Source of the DNA: Devosia beringensis
Lineage (GTDB): Bacteria; Pseudomonadota; Alphaproteobacteria; Rhizobiales; Devosiaceae
Assembly: GCF_014926585.1 (NCBI RefSeq)
Contig: NZ_CP045422.1
Coordinates: forward strand, 1,342,501 to 1,406,500
Length of the DNA: 64,000 bases
Direction: 5' to 3'
Position numbers and translations under genes: made by a program. The first letter of the stretch is position 1, and each line of letters begins with the position of its first letter. The notes under the pieces are model-generated. The model had not been told where the DNA came from, ran no database searches, and worked only from the letters and a program-made list of their open reading frames with translations. Shown here piece after piece: positions 27,583 to 35,744 of the stretch.

Positions 27583-28511
27583 TTTTCCCGAAAGATCACG
27601 AAGAAATAGACGAGGGCGAAGGCGAACATGATCAGGCTCATGACGACACCAACGGCGGCGCCGGCCCCCATGCGATAGTCGACGAAGGAGGTCGTATACA
27701 TCTGCGTGGCCAGCACCTGGGTATAGTCGCCAGGCCCGCCACGGGTCGCCAGCCAGACATAGACGAAGTTGTTGAAGGTCCAGATCGTGGTCAGCAGCGT
27801 GATCACCGCCAGCACGGGCTTGAGAAGCGGCAGGACGATGCGGGTCTGGATCTGGAACTCATTGGCGCCATCGATGCGGGCGGCCTCGCGCAATTCGCTC
27901 GGGATAGACTGTAGCGCCGCCAGGATGGTGATCACGACGAAGGGCAGTTCGCGCCAGATGAGCATGGTTTCGATGGCGCCCCAGACAGTGGAGGTGCGGG
28001 CGAGGAAGGGAATGCCTTGGTCGATCAGGCCAAGGCCCATCAGTGCCTGGTTGACCACGCCATAGCGTGCATCGAGCAGCCATTTCCAGGCGGCGACGGC
28101 CACCACGGGCGGCGTCACCCAGGGCACCAGGATCAGCGAGCGGACGAGCCAGCCCAGTTTCCAGCGCGAGAACACGGTGGCATTGAGCAGCAGGGCCAGA
28201 CCGAGCCCCAGCGCCAGGCGCAGCACGACCGTGATGATGGTCAGCCAGAGCGTGGTGTTGATCAGCGACTGGCCGGTCGAGGGATCGGTCAGGACCTCGG
28301 CAAAGTTGGCAAAGCCGACCCATTTGCCTTCGCGCCCCAGGTCGAACAGGCTCAGTTCCTGGAAGGCCAGGGCGATATTGTAAACGGCCGGGCCGGCAAA
28401 GAAGAAGGCCAGGATGAGCATGGCCGGCAGCACCAGCAGATAGGGCTCCAGCTTCTTGCCCAGGATCTGCGCCGGCTCTTCAGCCGGCGCGCTGGTGGGA
28501 AGGACGGTCAT
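27579..28511 (-). CDS. carbohydrate ABC transporter permease, MalF family
   Basis: 310 residues, about six helices, with the EAA motif REAARIDGANEFQIQTRIVLPLLKP. An N-terminal cytoplasmic tail precedes the first helix (PYLLVLPAMLILAFFFAGPAVYN). It lies 23 bp after the binding-protein gene and overlaps the MalG-type gene by 4 nt. Confidence 0.95.
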   Translation of the reverse strand: MTVLPTSAPAEEPAQILGKKLEPYLLVLPAMLILAFFFAGPAVYNIALAFQELSLFDLGREGKWVGFANFAEVLTDPSTGQSLINTTLWLTIITVVLRLALGLGLALLLNATVFSRWKLGWLVRSLILVPWVTPPVVAVAAWKWLLDARYGVVNQALMGLGLIDQGIPFLARTSTVWGAIETMLIWRELPFVVITILAALQSIPSELREAARIDGANEFQIQTRIVLPLLKPVLAVITLLTTIWTFNNFVYVWLATRGGPGDYTQVLATQMYTTSFVDYRMGAGAAVGVVMSLIMFAFALVYFFVIFREK

Positions 28512-28534
28512 GGAAGCACGGTTCCTCTATTGGC

Positions 28535-29803
28535 TCAGGACTTGCCGCGCTCGAGCAGGGCTGCCAACTCGTCCAGCACGATCTGGCTGGCCTCTTCGGG
28601 CGAACGCTGGCCCGAAAAGACGGCGCCGAATTCGCGATTGATGAGACCCGTCATGCTCGAGACGGCGATAGGCGAGGATATGTAGCGCTCGAAGGTCCGG
28701 GCCTGCGGCAGCATGTCGACATAGCCCTGCTCGTTCTCGGGGAAGTCGAGGGCATCGAGCACCGATTCCTGCGCCGGATACTGGTTGTAGGTCTTGAAGG
28801 TTTCCGGGCTCAGCAGGTAGCGCATAAAGGCCCAGGCCTGCTCGGGATGCTTGCTATTGGGATTGATGCCCAGGGCGCGGCCGCCAAGATGGGAAATGCG
28901 CATCTCGCTGCCCGCCGGGATCATGCCGGTCTCGAGCGGCAGTTCGGACTGCCCCTGCGCCGCCCGGAAGGTCTGCGGCGGGAAGAAGGTAATGGCGCAG
29001 TCGCCCCGGCCAAGCCCGCCGATCAGTTCCGGATCGCCCCAGCTGTTGACGGTGATGAGGCTTTCCGGCGCCGTGCCGGCGGTAAAGAAGCCGTTGAAAT
29101 AGGTCATGGCGGCAGCGATGTCCTCGGCGCTGGCGACAATCTCCCAGGTGCCGGGGGCGGTCTCGTCAATCAGGGTCGAGCCATTGGACCACAGGTAGTA
29201 GTTGACCAGGGTCCACATGCCGCTATCGGGCGCGCTGCCGGCCGGGAAGCACAGGCCGTACTGGCCATCGCCATTGCTCAGCGCCTGCGCGGCCGTCGCC
29301 AGTTCGTCCCAGGTATCGGGCAGCGTCACCCCTGCAGCCTCGAGCAGGTCGGGACGATAGGCCATGGCGAAGGTGTCGGCCGACCAGGGCATGCCATAGA
29401 TCTTGCCGTCGAGGGTTGCCAGTTCGAGGGCGAGGAAATCGTCGGTGCCGGCGCCAGGCGCCTCAGCCTCGATCAGCGGACCCAGATCGAGCAGCAGGTT
29501 GGATTTCGCCAGGTCGCGGGTCCAGACAAAGGCCATGTGCTGGATGTCGGGCCCAGCGCCGGCGGGAATTTCGCGCGCCAGCTGGGCCAGCGTGTCGCCG
29601 CCCGCCATGGTTTCCATGCGCACCTGGATATCGGGGTGGGACGTGTTCCAGGCATCGATCGCGGCCTGCAGGCCAGCGGTTTCCGTCGGCGGATCGAACT
29701 GGCGGAAAATCAGGTTGACATGGTCCTGCGCCAGGACGGGCGCCGTCAAGGCGACAAGACCGGTCGCCATCAGCGCCGCGTGGCGCCAAAGTGCATGCTT
29801 CAT
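28535..29803 (-). CDS. carbohydrate ABC transporter substrate-binding protein, family 1
   Basis: 422 residues with a Sec signal peptide (MKHALWRHAALMATGLVALTAPVLAQ) and an SBP_bac_1 domain. The start is fixed by GAGGAGG eight bases before the ATG at 29803; an in-frame ATG five codons upstream overlaps this ribosome binding site. It captures the sugar substrate in the periplasm and is the first gene of the locus, facing the LysR gene. Confidence 0.93.
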   Translation of the reverse strand: MKHALWRHAALMATGLVALTAPVLAQDHVNLIFRQFDPPTETAGLQAAIDAWNTSHPDIQVRMETMAGGDTLAQLAREIPAGAGPDIQHMAFVWTRDLAKSNLLLDLGPLIEAEAPGAGTDDFLALELATLDGKIYGMPWSADTFAMAYRPDLLEAAGVTLPDTWDELATAAQALSNGDGQYGLCFPAGSAPDSGMWTLVNYYLWSNGSTLIDETAPGTWEIVASAEDIAAAMTYFNGFFTAGTAPESLITVNSWGDPELIGGLGRGDCAITFFPPQTFRAAQGQSELPLETGMIPAGSEMRISHLGGRALGINPNSKHPEQAWAFMRYLLSPETFKTYNQYPAQESVLDALDFPENEQGYVDMLPQARTFERYISSPIAVSSMTGLINREFGAVFSGQRSPEEASQIVLDELAALLERGKS

Positions 29804-30020
29804 TTCATTCCTCCTCATAGGCCCGGAAGCCCAAACAGAACTGCTGTGGCCGTTTGCGGCCGTTTATTGTTCGAGACCTGTCTGCGATATGCGCAATTCA
29901 GCACTTGGGGCATTCGTTCTGGACAGCCACCGCATGACTAAAGCGCCGTGCGTCAGCGCAGAACCACCGCAGCTCAGCACTCTGACGGGCATTCAGACAC
30001 CGGGCCGGACTGGACGTCAA

Positions 30021-30055
30021 ATGCAAAGGTATTATACGTTATGCGTGTTTTGCAT
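30021..30055. promoter_or_regulatory. inverted repeat upstream of the LysR gene (candidate operator)
   Basis: ATGCAAA (30021-30027) and TTTGCAT (30049-30055) form 7-bp arms around an A+T-rich 21-bp centre (GGTATTATACGTTATGCGTGT). It ends 11 bp before the LysR start codon in the divergent control region, where autoregulatory LysR sites are usual. Confidence 0.45.
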
Positions 30056-30066
30056 GGGAGATTGGC

Positions 30067-30960
30067 GTGCGGGAACTGAGGCAATTTGTGGAAGTGGCCA
30101 GTCGACGATCGATCTCCGCCGCGGCCAAGCATCTCAATATCTCGCAGCCGGCGCTGTCGCGCGCCATCCAGAAGCTGGAGGACAGCTATGGGGCGCCGCT
30201 CTTTGTGCGCAATGGCGCCGGCGTGGCTCTCAGCCCCTATGGGTCAGCCCTCTATAGCCGGGCCGTGCGCATCCTGCCGGCGCTGGACGAAGCCCGCGAG
30301 GAGATCGAGCAGCTGCAGGGCCGCGCCAAGGCGGCCATCCGCATTGCCGCCGGCGATCTATGGGGCCTCGCCATCCTGCCCGATGTGGTGCGGGACTTTG
30401 CCATGACGCATCCGCAGGTGGTGGTACAGGTCGAAATTGCCGATGAGGGGACGCGGCTGGAAGGCCTGCGCAACGGCGTCTACGACCTGGTATTCGGGAC
30501 CTTTTCGGCCCGCTATGGTCCCGTCGTGCAGGTAGAATTCCAGCCACTGGTGCGCCAGGCCACCTTCATCTATTGCGACCAGGACCATCCCCTGCGGCAG
30601 CGCGAACTGGTGGGCATCGAGGAACTGCTCGCCCGCCGCTGGATCAGCCCGGGCTATGAGGACGATGCCGGACCGGGCAGCCTGGGCCGCCTGTCGCGCG
30701 ATTTTGCCGTGCGCGTCGACACAATGATGAATGCGCTGCTCTTGCTGCGCCACTCGCCGTTTCTGATGTCCGCCTCGAGCGGCTTCCAGATGCTGTTCCG
30801 CAGCTTCGGCATCGAGGCGCTCGATATCGAGGATCCCGGGCAGGCAGACGATTCCGGCGTGATCTACCCCGCCCGCTCGCTCGACCGCCCGGCGGTTCGC
30901 GACTTCCTGCAACTGGCCCGGCAAACCGTGACAAAACTGCCCCTGCCCACGATTGACTAG
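30067..30960 (+). CDS. LysR-family transcriptional regulator
   Basis: 297 residues from a GTG start. The helix-turn-helix is ISAAAKHLNISQPALSRAIQKLEDSYGAPLFVRN; the rest is a LysR substrate-binding domain. It is divergent from the sulfatase/ABC locus and is the obvious candidate for its regulator. It is not closely similar to the LysR protein at 19146. Confidence 0.92.
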   Translation: MRELRQFVEVASRRSISAAAKHLNISQPALSRAIQKLEDSYGAPLFVRNGAGVALSPYGSALYSRAVRILPALDEAREEIEQLQGRAKAAIRIAAGDLWGLAILPDVVRDFAMTHPQVVVQVEIADEGTRLEGLRNGVYDLVFGTFSARYGPVVQVEFQPLVRQATFIYCDQDHPLRQRELVGIEELLARRWISPGYEDDAGPGSLGRLSRDFAVRVDTMMNALLLLRHSPFLMSASSGFQMLFRSFGIEALDIEDPGQADDSGVIYPARSLDRPAVRDFLQLARQTVTKLPLPTID

Positions 30961-31010
30961 GATATCGGCGGATCGAAGGTGCGGCCCGTAGTTCAGGACA
31001 TTGCGCGAGA

Positions 31011-31023
31011 TTGGTGCACCCGG
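31011..31023. repeat. att-like direct repeat of the tRNA-Arg 3' end (distal copy)
   Basis: TTGGTGCACCCGG is identical to 34776-34788, which covers the 3'-terminal acceptor bases and CCA of tRNA-Arg(CCG). Both copies have the same orientation, as expected for an element inserted at a tRNA 3' end. Confidence 0.65.
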
Positions 31024-31348
31024 GGAAAGATCAGGCCCCATCGACACCAGGATCTGGGTCACTTCCGGCTTTGGAGCTCCTGAACGAATTCGGCCTCGGC
31101 AAAGCCCGAGGCACCTTGCACAACGATAGCGGCAGAACCCATTCCCGAGTGCGCTGGCGGCCTCCATTGCCCGAACTCCATCGATAGGTAGCTCTGCGGT
31201 TTCTGTGCGGCTGATCTCCTTATGGCCACCCCACTTCGTTTCCCAGAAGGACAGCTAAGGGAGTCGCGCCGCTCCGTTTTCCTGCCCTGGAAAAGCCACG
31301 ATCTGATCGTTCGAAAAAACCTTCAATACCAGCAGTTTAATTGGCGCA

Positions 31349-31419
31349 TGAGTTGCCGGTAAGTTGCCGGCAACTTACAATGAGTTGCAGTTTTCGGAAA
31401 GTACGGAAGTTCGTTTCCG
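31349..31419 (+). repeat. left copy of a ~71-bp direct repeat with palindromic core
   Basis: Contains the perfect palindrome AAGTTGCCGGCAACTT (31361-31376). Aligned without gaps to 34588-34658 it matches at 52 of 71 positions, including GCGGAAGT/ACGGAAGT and GTTTCC at the end. It lies 77-147 bp upstream of the relaxase start, where MobV elements usually keep oriT or a recombination site. Confidence 0.65.
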
Positions 31420-31495
31420 TTTCCGCTTTAGTAAGCGAAAGACTTGGACCCTTGCCGAGAATTTTCCGAATGTCCTGCGAACGATGGGGAACACC

Positions 31496-32497
31496 ATGTC
31501 TGCAGTGCACTATGCGATCCTGCGTGTCGAGCGCGTGAAGTCTAATGCTGATCTCGACGGCGCCACTCGGCATGGCCGGCGTGCCGATAGCAGCACCCAT
31601 TTTGACCCTGAACGGTCAGCGTTCAATATGCATTGGGCTGCGGGACGGGTAACGGGCCCAGTCGATTGGGCCGAGGCCGTCCAGGCCACTTTCGACCGTT
31701 TCGGCGTAACCCCACGAAAGAACGCGCCACTGGCAGCGGACTTTCTTGTGGCAGCATCACCGGAGTACTTCAGCCCGCTCGACGACACCGGACATTTTAA
31801 CATGGAGCGGGTGATCCCGTGGGCAGAAGCGGTGCTTGCCGCATTCCACGAGCGCTATCCCCGCATGGTGGCGGCGGCAAGGTTAGATCTTGATGAAGGT
31901 AGTCCGCACATGTCCATCTGCGTGGTTCCCATCTATACGAAGGTCACCAAACGCACGTCGAAGCACGCGGTTTCCTATCGGAAGGTATTCGGCGGCGAAA
32001 CCATCAGTGCGGCACGGGACAACATGATTGGCCTGCAGGATTGGTTTGCCGAAAAGATGGCACCCCTTGGGTTGACCCGTGGTGTTCCGAAGCGTGTCAC
32101 TGGCCGGAGCCACGAGAGCCATCAGGAATATGCTCGTCGCCACCGTGCATCCGACGAAGCCATGGAGAGGGCCAAAGCTGATGCTGAACTTTATGCCGCC
32201 CAGTTACAGGAGCGGGTTGCCGAGTTCGACATCCGGCTGGCCGCATTGCACGCTCAGGAGGCACTTCTAAAGACGAATCTACGCAAAGCTACACAGGTGC
32301 TCCTGGACGCGACCAAATCGCATGAGTGGATCAAGGCGGCGGTTTCGACTCTGGAGGCGTACGATCCACATGCTCCGGTGGTCGCGATCCTCCATGACAA
32401 GCAGGAGGTGTTCGATAAGCACCTGCAGCGTATTTCAAGGCTTAGCGCCGATCTGGATAATATCGAACCGCCCGCAAGCTCCACTGAACACCCCTAA
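31496..32497 (+). CDS. MobV-type relaxase / plasmid recombination protein (Mob_Pre)
   Basis: 333 residues from the ATG at 31496, preceded by GGGGA. The N-terminus (YAILRVERVKSN, then RHGRRADSSTHFDPERSAFN) and the region DLDEGSPHMSICVVPIY (residues 131-147) follow the Mob_Pre pattern; the C-terminus is a coiled coil (about 220-285). In the family this enzyme nicks oriT or recombines RS sites. The usual HxDExxPHxH motif is altered: the first and last histidines are Asp and Ser here, which may reduce or change nicking activity. The frame upstream of 31496 overlaps the repeat and is not used. Confidence 0.78.
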   Translation: MSAVHYAILRVERVKSNADLDGATRHGRRADSSTHFDPERSAFNMHWAAGRVTGPVDWAEAVQATFDRFGVTPRKNAPLAADFLVAASPEYFSPLDDTGHFNMERVIPWAEAVLAAFHERYPRMVAAARLDLDEGSPHMSICVVPIYTKVTKRTSKHAVSYRKVFGGETISAARDNMIGLQDWFAEKMAPLGLTRGVPKRVTGRSHESHQEYARRHRASDEAMERAKADAELYAAQLQERVAEFDIRLAALHAQEALLKTNLRKATQVLLDATKSHEWIKAAVSTLEAYDPHAPVVAILHDKQEVFDKHLQRISRLSADLDNIEPPASSTEHP

Positions 32498-32514
32498 CTC
32501 CCTCTGCGGAAATC

Positions 32515-32670
32515 ATGCCTCGCCTTTCTGAAATTGACGTGCACATCCTAGCTGCAGCGATTGGCGCGGCCGAACCCTGGCCTAACCCTGGCCTATTGAT
32601 ACGGGCGGACTTCGACGACGGTCCTACCTATTCCATTTCGCCGGCCGGACGAGCTAAGCTGGGTCAATGA
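32515..32670 (+). CDS. small open frame downstream of the relaxase gene, unknown
   Basis: 51 codons (MPRLSEIDVHILAAAIGAAE...), 17 bp after the relaxase stop on the same strand. The C-terminus (YSISPAGRAKLGQ) resembles the end of a winged-helix domain, but it is too short to assign. The next open frame overlaps its stop by ATGA, which supports coupled translation. Confidence 0.4.
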   Translation: MPRLSEIDVHILAAAIGAAEPWPNPGLLIRADFDDGPTYSISPAGRAKLGQ

Positions 32671-32861
32671 GGCCAGCGAGGACAACCGTTCCATTTAGAA
32701 GAGCGCTCACGATCGAGGAGTTGATCGGCGGCCAGGTACTCCACGTCCAACTCGATCATTCCGCCGAAGTGGAGCTGGCAGAGGTGCAGCTAGAAATCCA
32801 TGTCCAGATTACCGATATTGAGAATCTGACTAACCGCCCAGCCATACTTAAAGCTCGGTGA
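32667..32861 (+). CDS. small open frame coupled to the preceding one, unknown
   Basis: 64 codons. The ATG overlaps the preceding stop (ATGA, 32667-32670). The middle part (IEELIGGQVLHVQLDHSAEVELAEVQLEIHVQ) looks like an amphipathic beta-rich segment. No family recognised; it may be a remnant. Confidence 0.3.
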   Translation: MRPARTTVPFRRALTIEELIGGQVLHVQLDHSAEVELAEVQLEIHVQITDIENLTNRPAILKAR

Positions 32862-32869
32862 CGCCGGAT

Positions 32870-33062
32870 TACCGGAGCTGAACGACGTCCTCGATGCGCT
32901 GTGTAAGCATCTGGTTGACCTCAAAATACCCGTCCCACGCTTCCCGGCCTTGCGCGCGTTCCGCAGCCGCGAAGATGTCAAAGCCGTTTGCACGATCGAG
33001 GTTGTCTAGATGTTTAGTCCCGGACTTTGCTGGAGCGAATTTCGGGTGAAGCGTTCTGGCTA
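32870..33062 (-). pseudogene. C-terminal gene remnant of unknown origin
   Basis: On the minus strand an open frame without start codon reads FAPAKSGTKHLDNLDRANG then FDIFAAAERAQGREAWDGYF and ends at a stop near 32872. The composition is protein-like. It stops at the IS481 fragment, which suggests that the 5' part was lost when that fragment arrived. No family recognised. Confidence 0.3.
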
Positions 33063-33344
33063 GGCCTCCCTGGTCTTGCAGATGAACTCGTAGGATGTGA
33101 GGCCCTTGAGTGTCCTGAGCCGACGAGCAAAATTATAGGCCGCGACGAAGCCGGTGAGGTGTCGTGGCAGCTGGTCGTGGCTCTCGTGGAGAAAGCGTTC
33201 GACATTGGCGTCCTTGATGGTGCGGTTCATTCGCTCGACCTGGCCGTTGGTCCAAGGGTGCTTGACCTTGGTGGTCCGGTGCTCGATGTCGTTCCTGGCG
33301 CAGGTCAGTTCGAAATCGTGTGCGCGGAAAAGTTTGTTCGCCAT
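33060..33344 (-). pseudogene. IS481-family transposase, internal/C-terminal fragment
   Basis: 94 codons containing KVKHPWTNGQVERMNRTIKDA, the conserved C-terminal part of the integrase core with the third catalytic acidic residue (Glu in GQVERMN), and AYNFARRLRTLKGLTSYEFI. Complete IS481 transposases are about 300 aa or longer. The N-terminal DNA-binding part and first two catalytic residues are absent, and the C-terminus after FICK is replaced by TREA-stop. Confidence 0.88.
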
Positions 33345-33515
33345 GCGTCATGACCCTGCCAGTGCCCCCATCGTGGTGATGCTCCGCAGCCTCAAGATGC
33401 ATGGCATGGCGCAGGCTGTGAGCGAGCTGCTCGAACAGGGTCCACCTGCCTTCGATACCGCCGTGCCGACCTTGTCCCAGCTGCTCAACGCCGAGCTCGC
33501 AGAGTGGGAGTTCCG
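33343..33515 (+). pseudogene. istB: IS21-family helper ATPase IstB, N-terminal fragment
   Basis: The frame from the ATG at 33343 reads MRHDPASAPIVVMLRSLKMH then GMAQAVSELLEQGPPAFDTA, the typical IstB start, and breaks off after AELAEWEFRS. The Walker motifs that should follow are missing. It starts head-to-head with the IS481 fragment, overlapping it by 2 bp. Confidence 0.8.
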
Positions 33516-33596
33516 GTCCGCCGTAGCTAACGCAGGTTTCTCGATACGGCGCGCTTCCATTTGTTGCAGGATCTTGTCCCGCATGGCATCGCTTAG

Positions 33597-34365
33597 GCCG
33601 GTGCCGACCCCGCTGCGATTGACGAACTCACTCAGGAGAACCAGGCGGCGATCATCAACTCCGGCTTGGTGCCCACGGCAGGCGCGACCTATCTGGCGCA
33701 CTTCGTTGGCTCCGGTGATGCGAGCAAGGTGCTGTTGGCTAACCCCGAAGAGTTGGCTGCGAACATTGTGCAGAAGTGTTCGGTCAACGCCAATCCCACG
33801 ATGTTCAAGTCCGGCCTGACTGTCGCCAATCTGCAGGACTGGGCCAACCAGAAGATGGGCGGCGGCTCACCCATCCAGTCGGGCGGGATGACCGCGCAGC
33901 ATAATAACGATCAGGATATCCAGCTGTGTGTCGACGCGCTGAACGCCGAAGCGACCGCCCGCCGCGAAAAAAGGTGAAGCAGCTATCGCCAAGGAACTGT
34001 CGGCAGCGCGGGCTATTGCCACGCGCGACGGCACTGTGCTCACAGAAGCCGAGACCGCCGCCATCCGTGAAGCGGCCTGGACGATGTTCTACTCGATGCA
34101 CGCCGACGAAGCGCTGCGGGCCCAGCAGGAAGTCGCCTGCGAATCCCTGGCCCAAATTGTCGGACTTGATCAGCAGCGCAAGACGCTATTGGAAGTGATC
34201 AACATAGCCCAGGCAGCTGGCGACAATTCCAAGGTCGCCGAGCTGCCCACCCACCTCACCGGGATCAATGGGCAACCCGACATGCTCATCCCCAAGGCGC
34301 TCGAATTCGCTCGCGCGCTGGGCGACGAGAAATGGTGGTCACGATGCAAAAGGTGCAGTTGAACA
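33597..34365 (+). pseudogene. frameshifted phage-type gene with transglycosylase-like tail motif
   Basis: Two frames join if one base of the A6 run at 33967-33972 is removed: DELTQENQAAIINSGLVPTA, TYLAHFVGSGDASKVLLANP, then (after the shift) GEAAIAKELSAARAIATRDG and up to LEFARALGDEKWW. The first part resembles the 'TYLAHFxGxxGAxxxLxAxP...NPxxF...W...KM' tail of phage or prophage lysozyme/transglycosylase proteins. The 5' end is truncated by a stop at 33594. Confidence 0.5.
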
Positions 34366-34538
34366 CGGCGATGGCTGGTCAGCAGTTCAGCTTGTTTGGC
34401 CTCAGCCCCAACCAGACAAAGGGCCTGATTGGCAGCATGACCGTGCAGATGTTTGAGACCGTCTACTGGCATCGCGGCCAACACTTTCAGAAACGCGCTG
34501 CGAATTCCGAGGTCAAAATCTGCCTCAATTTTGCCTGA
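34332..34538 (+). pseudogene. short phage-like remnant
   Basis: 68 codons in a different frame from the preceding fragment, with MVVTMQKVQLNTAMAGQQFS at its start. The stop lies in a perfect hairpin (TGCCTGA/TCAGGCA, 34532-34547). It could be the remains of the gene after the frameshifted one; no function can be given. Confidence 0.3.
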
Positions 34539-34587
34539 TTTCAGGCATGCGAATTTATATAGCGCTGTCAGCAAGTTAGCGATGTGG

Positions 34588-34658
34588 TAAGTTCCCGGTA
34601 ACTTACCGGCAACTTATGGCGACATGCAGAATCCAGAAAATGCGGAAGTGGGTTTCCT
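34588..34658 (+). repeat. right copy of the ~71-bp direct repeat
   Basis: Matches 31349-31419 at 52 of 71 positions in direct orientation. The core has imperfect palindromes (GGTAAGTT...AACTTACC and AACTTACCGGCAACTT). It lies 119 bp from the tRNA end. With the left copy it encloses the relaxase, IS and phage fragments. The flanking stretch 34539-34776 holds nothing else recognisable. Confidence 0.65.
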
Positions 34659-34776
34659 ACATTTTTCAGGCCAACGGTCCTGGCGGTATAAATCGACGCT
34701 AAACGCCATAACACCTTCTCCTGTGCGGAGACTGTGCGGCGTTGGTAGCGAAAACTCGCCAAGTCATAGATTTTGT

Positions 34777-34853
<77 letters not shown>

Positions 34854-35177
34854 ATCCGTGAAGCGGGGGATGGGCCCCCGGCTGAACGGGCGCAAACTAG
34901 CCAAAGCCGGTGATCCGCGCAACGGGGTTGGCAGGTTTTGTTTCGCCGGGCGGAAAAACCCGGATCTGGCGCTCACGGCAGGCCGGCCATTGGCAGCCGT
35001 TCCCGCCGCTTGTTTCTCTTGCAACGCGCGGTATCAGCCCCCCGCTCCTGTCCCGCCTCTTGCCGCGTCTTGCCGCCTGTCGGCCCCGGGCCAAAAGGCC
35101 ATGGCGCCGGCTTTGCCATCAAGCTGCCCCGATTTGGCCCTATCGCGCCAACAGAGAAAATAGCGTAAGGCTGGGCC
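34854..35177. other. intergenic region between tRNA-Arg and the transglycosylase gene
   Basis: 324 bp. It must hold the tRNA promoter (minus strand) and the promoter of the lipoprotein gene (plus strand), but no clear -35/-10 pair is visible. A short GC-rich palindrome (GGGGGATGGGCCCCC) lies near 34865. Nothing else seen. Confidence 0.5.
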
Positions 35178-35744
35178 ATGACAACGCACACCACACGATA
35201 TCGGGCTCCGCTGGGGCTCGGCGCGAGCCTGGTGCTGGCCCTGCTGGTTACGGGCTGCTCGATGGCCGGCATCAAGCCGGCTCCCGGCGGAGCCAGCGCG
35301 GCGCTGGCCGCCTTTGCCGCGCCCAGCACGCCGGCAGGCCATGTGCCCAAGGCCAGTGAAGTGCCCGCGGCCGCCTCGGCCCTGGGCTATGCCGAGGGCT
35401 CGATGGACAATCTGATTGCCCACTATTCAACCCAATATGCCGTGCCCGAGGATCTGGTGCGGCGGGTGATCGTGCGCGAGAGCAATTACAATGCCGGGGC
35501 GCGCAACGGGCCCTATTACGGGCTGATGCAGATCAGCCACGCCACCGCCAGCGGCATGGGCTATCGCGGTTCGCCGTCAGGCCTGCTCGATGCGGAAACC
35601 AATCTGCGCTATGCGGTGCGCTACCTGGCCGGCGCCTATGTCACGGCCGGCGGCAATTACGATCGCTCGGTGCGCTTTTATGCCAGCGGCTATTATTACG
35701 ACGCCAAGCGCGCCGGCGTGCTGGACAAGGCCGGCCTGCGCTAG
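35178..35744 (+). CDS. lytic transglycosylase lipoprotein (SLT domain)
   Basis: 188 residues with a lipoprotein signal (lipobox LVTGCS, Cys27) and a small SLT domain: catalytic Glu100 in VIVRESNYN, then GLMQISHATASGMGY and NLRYAVRYLAGAYV. It cleaves peptidoglycan glycan strands at the outer membrane or in the periplasm. The domain is minimal. The stop overlaps that of the convergent response-regulator gene in a CTAG. Confidence 0.9.
   Translation: MTTHTTRYRAPLGLGASLVLALLVTGCSMAGIKPAPGGASAALAAFAAPSTPAGHVPKASEVPAAASALGYAEGSMDNLIAHYSTQYAVPEDLVRRVIVRESNYNAGARNGPYYGLMQISHATASGMGYRGSPSGLLDAETNLRYAVRYLAGAYVTAGGNYDRSVRFYASGYYYDAKRAGVLDKAGLR

Noticed and set aside
30961-31348. Gene between the LysR gene and the left repeat
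   Set aside because: Short frames only; the 269-codon minus-strand frame at 30358-31167 is a shadow of the LysR gene and lacks domains.
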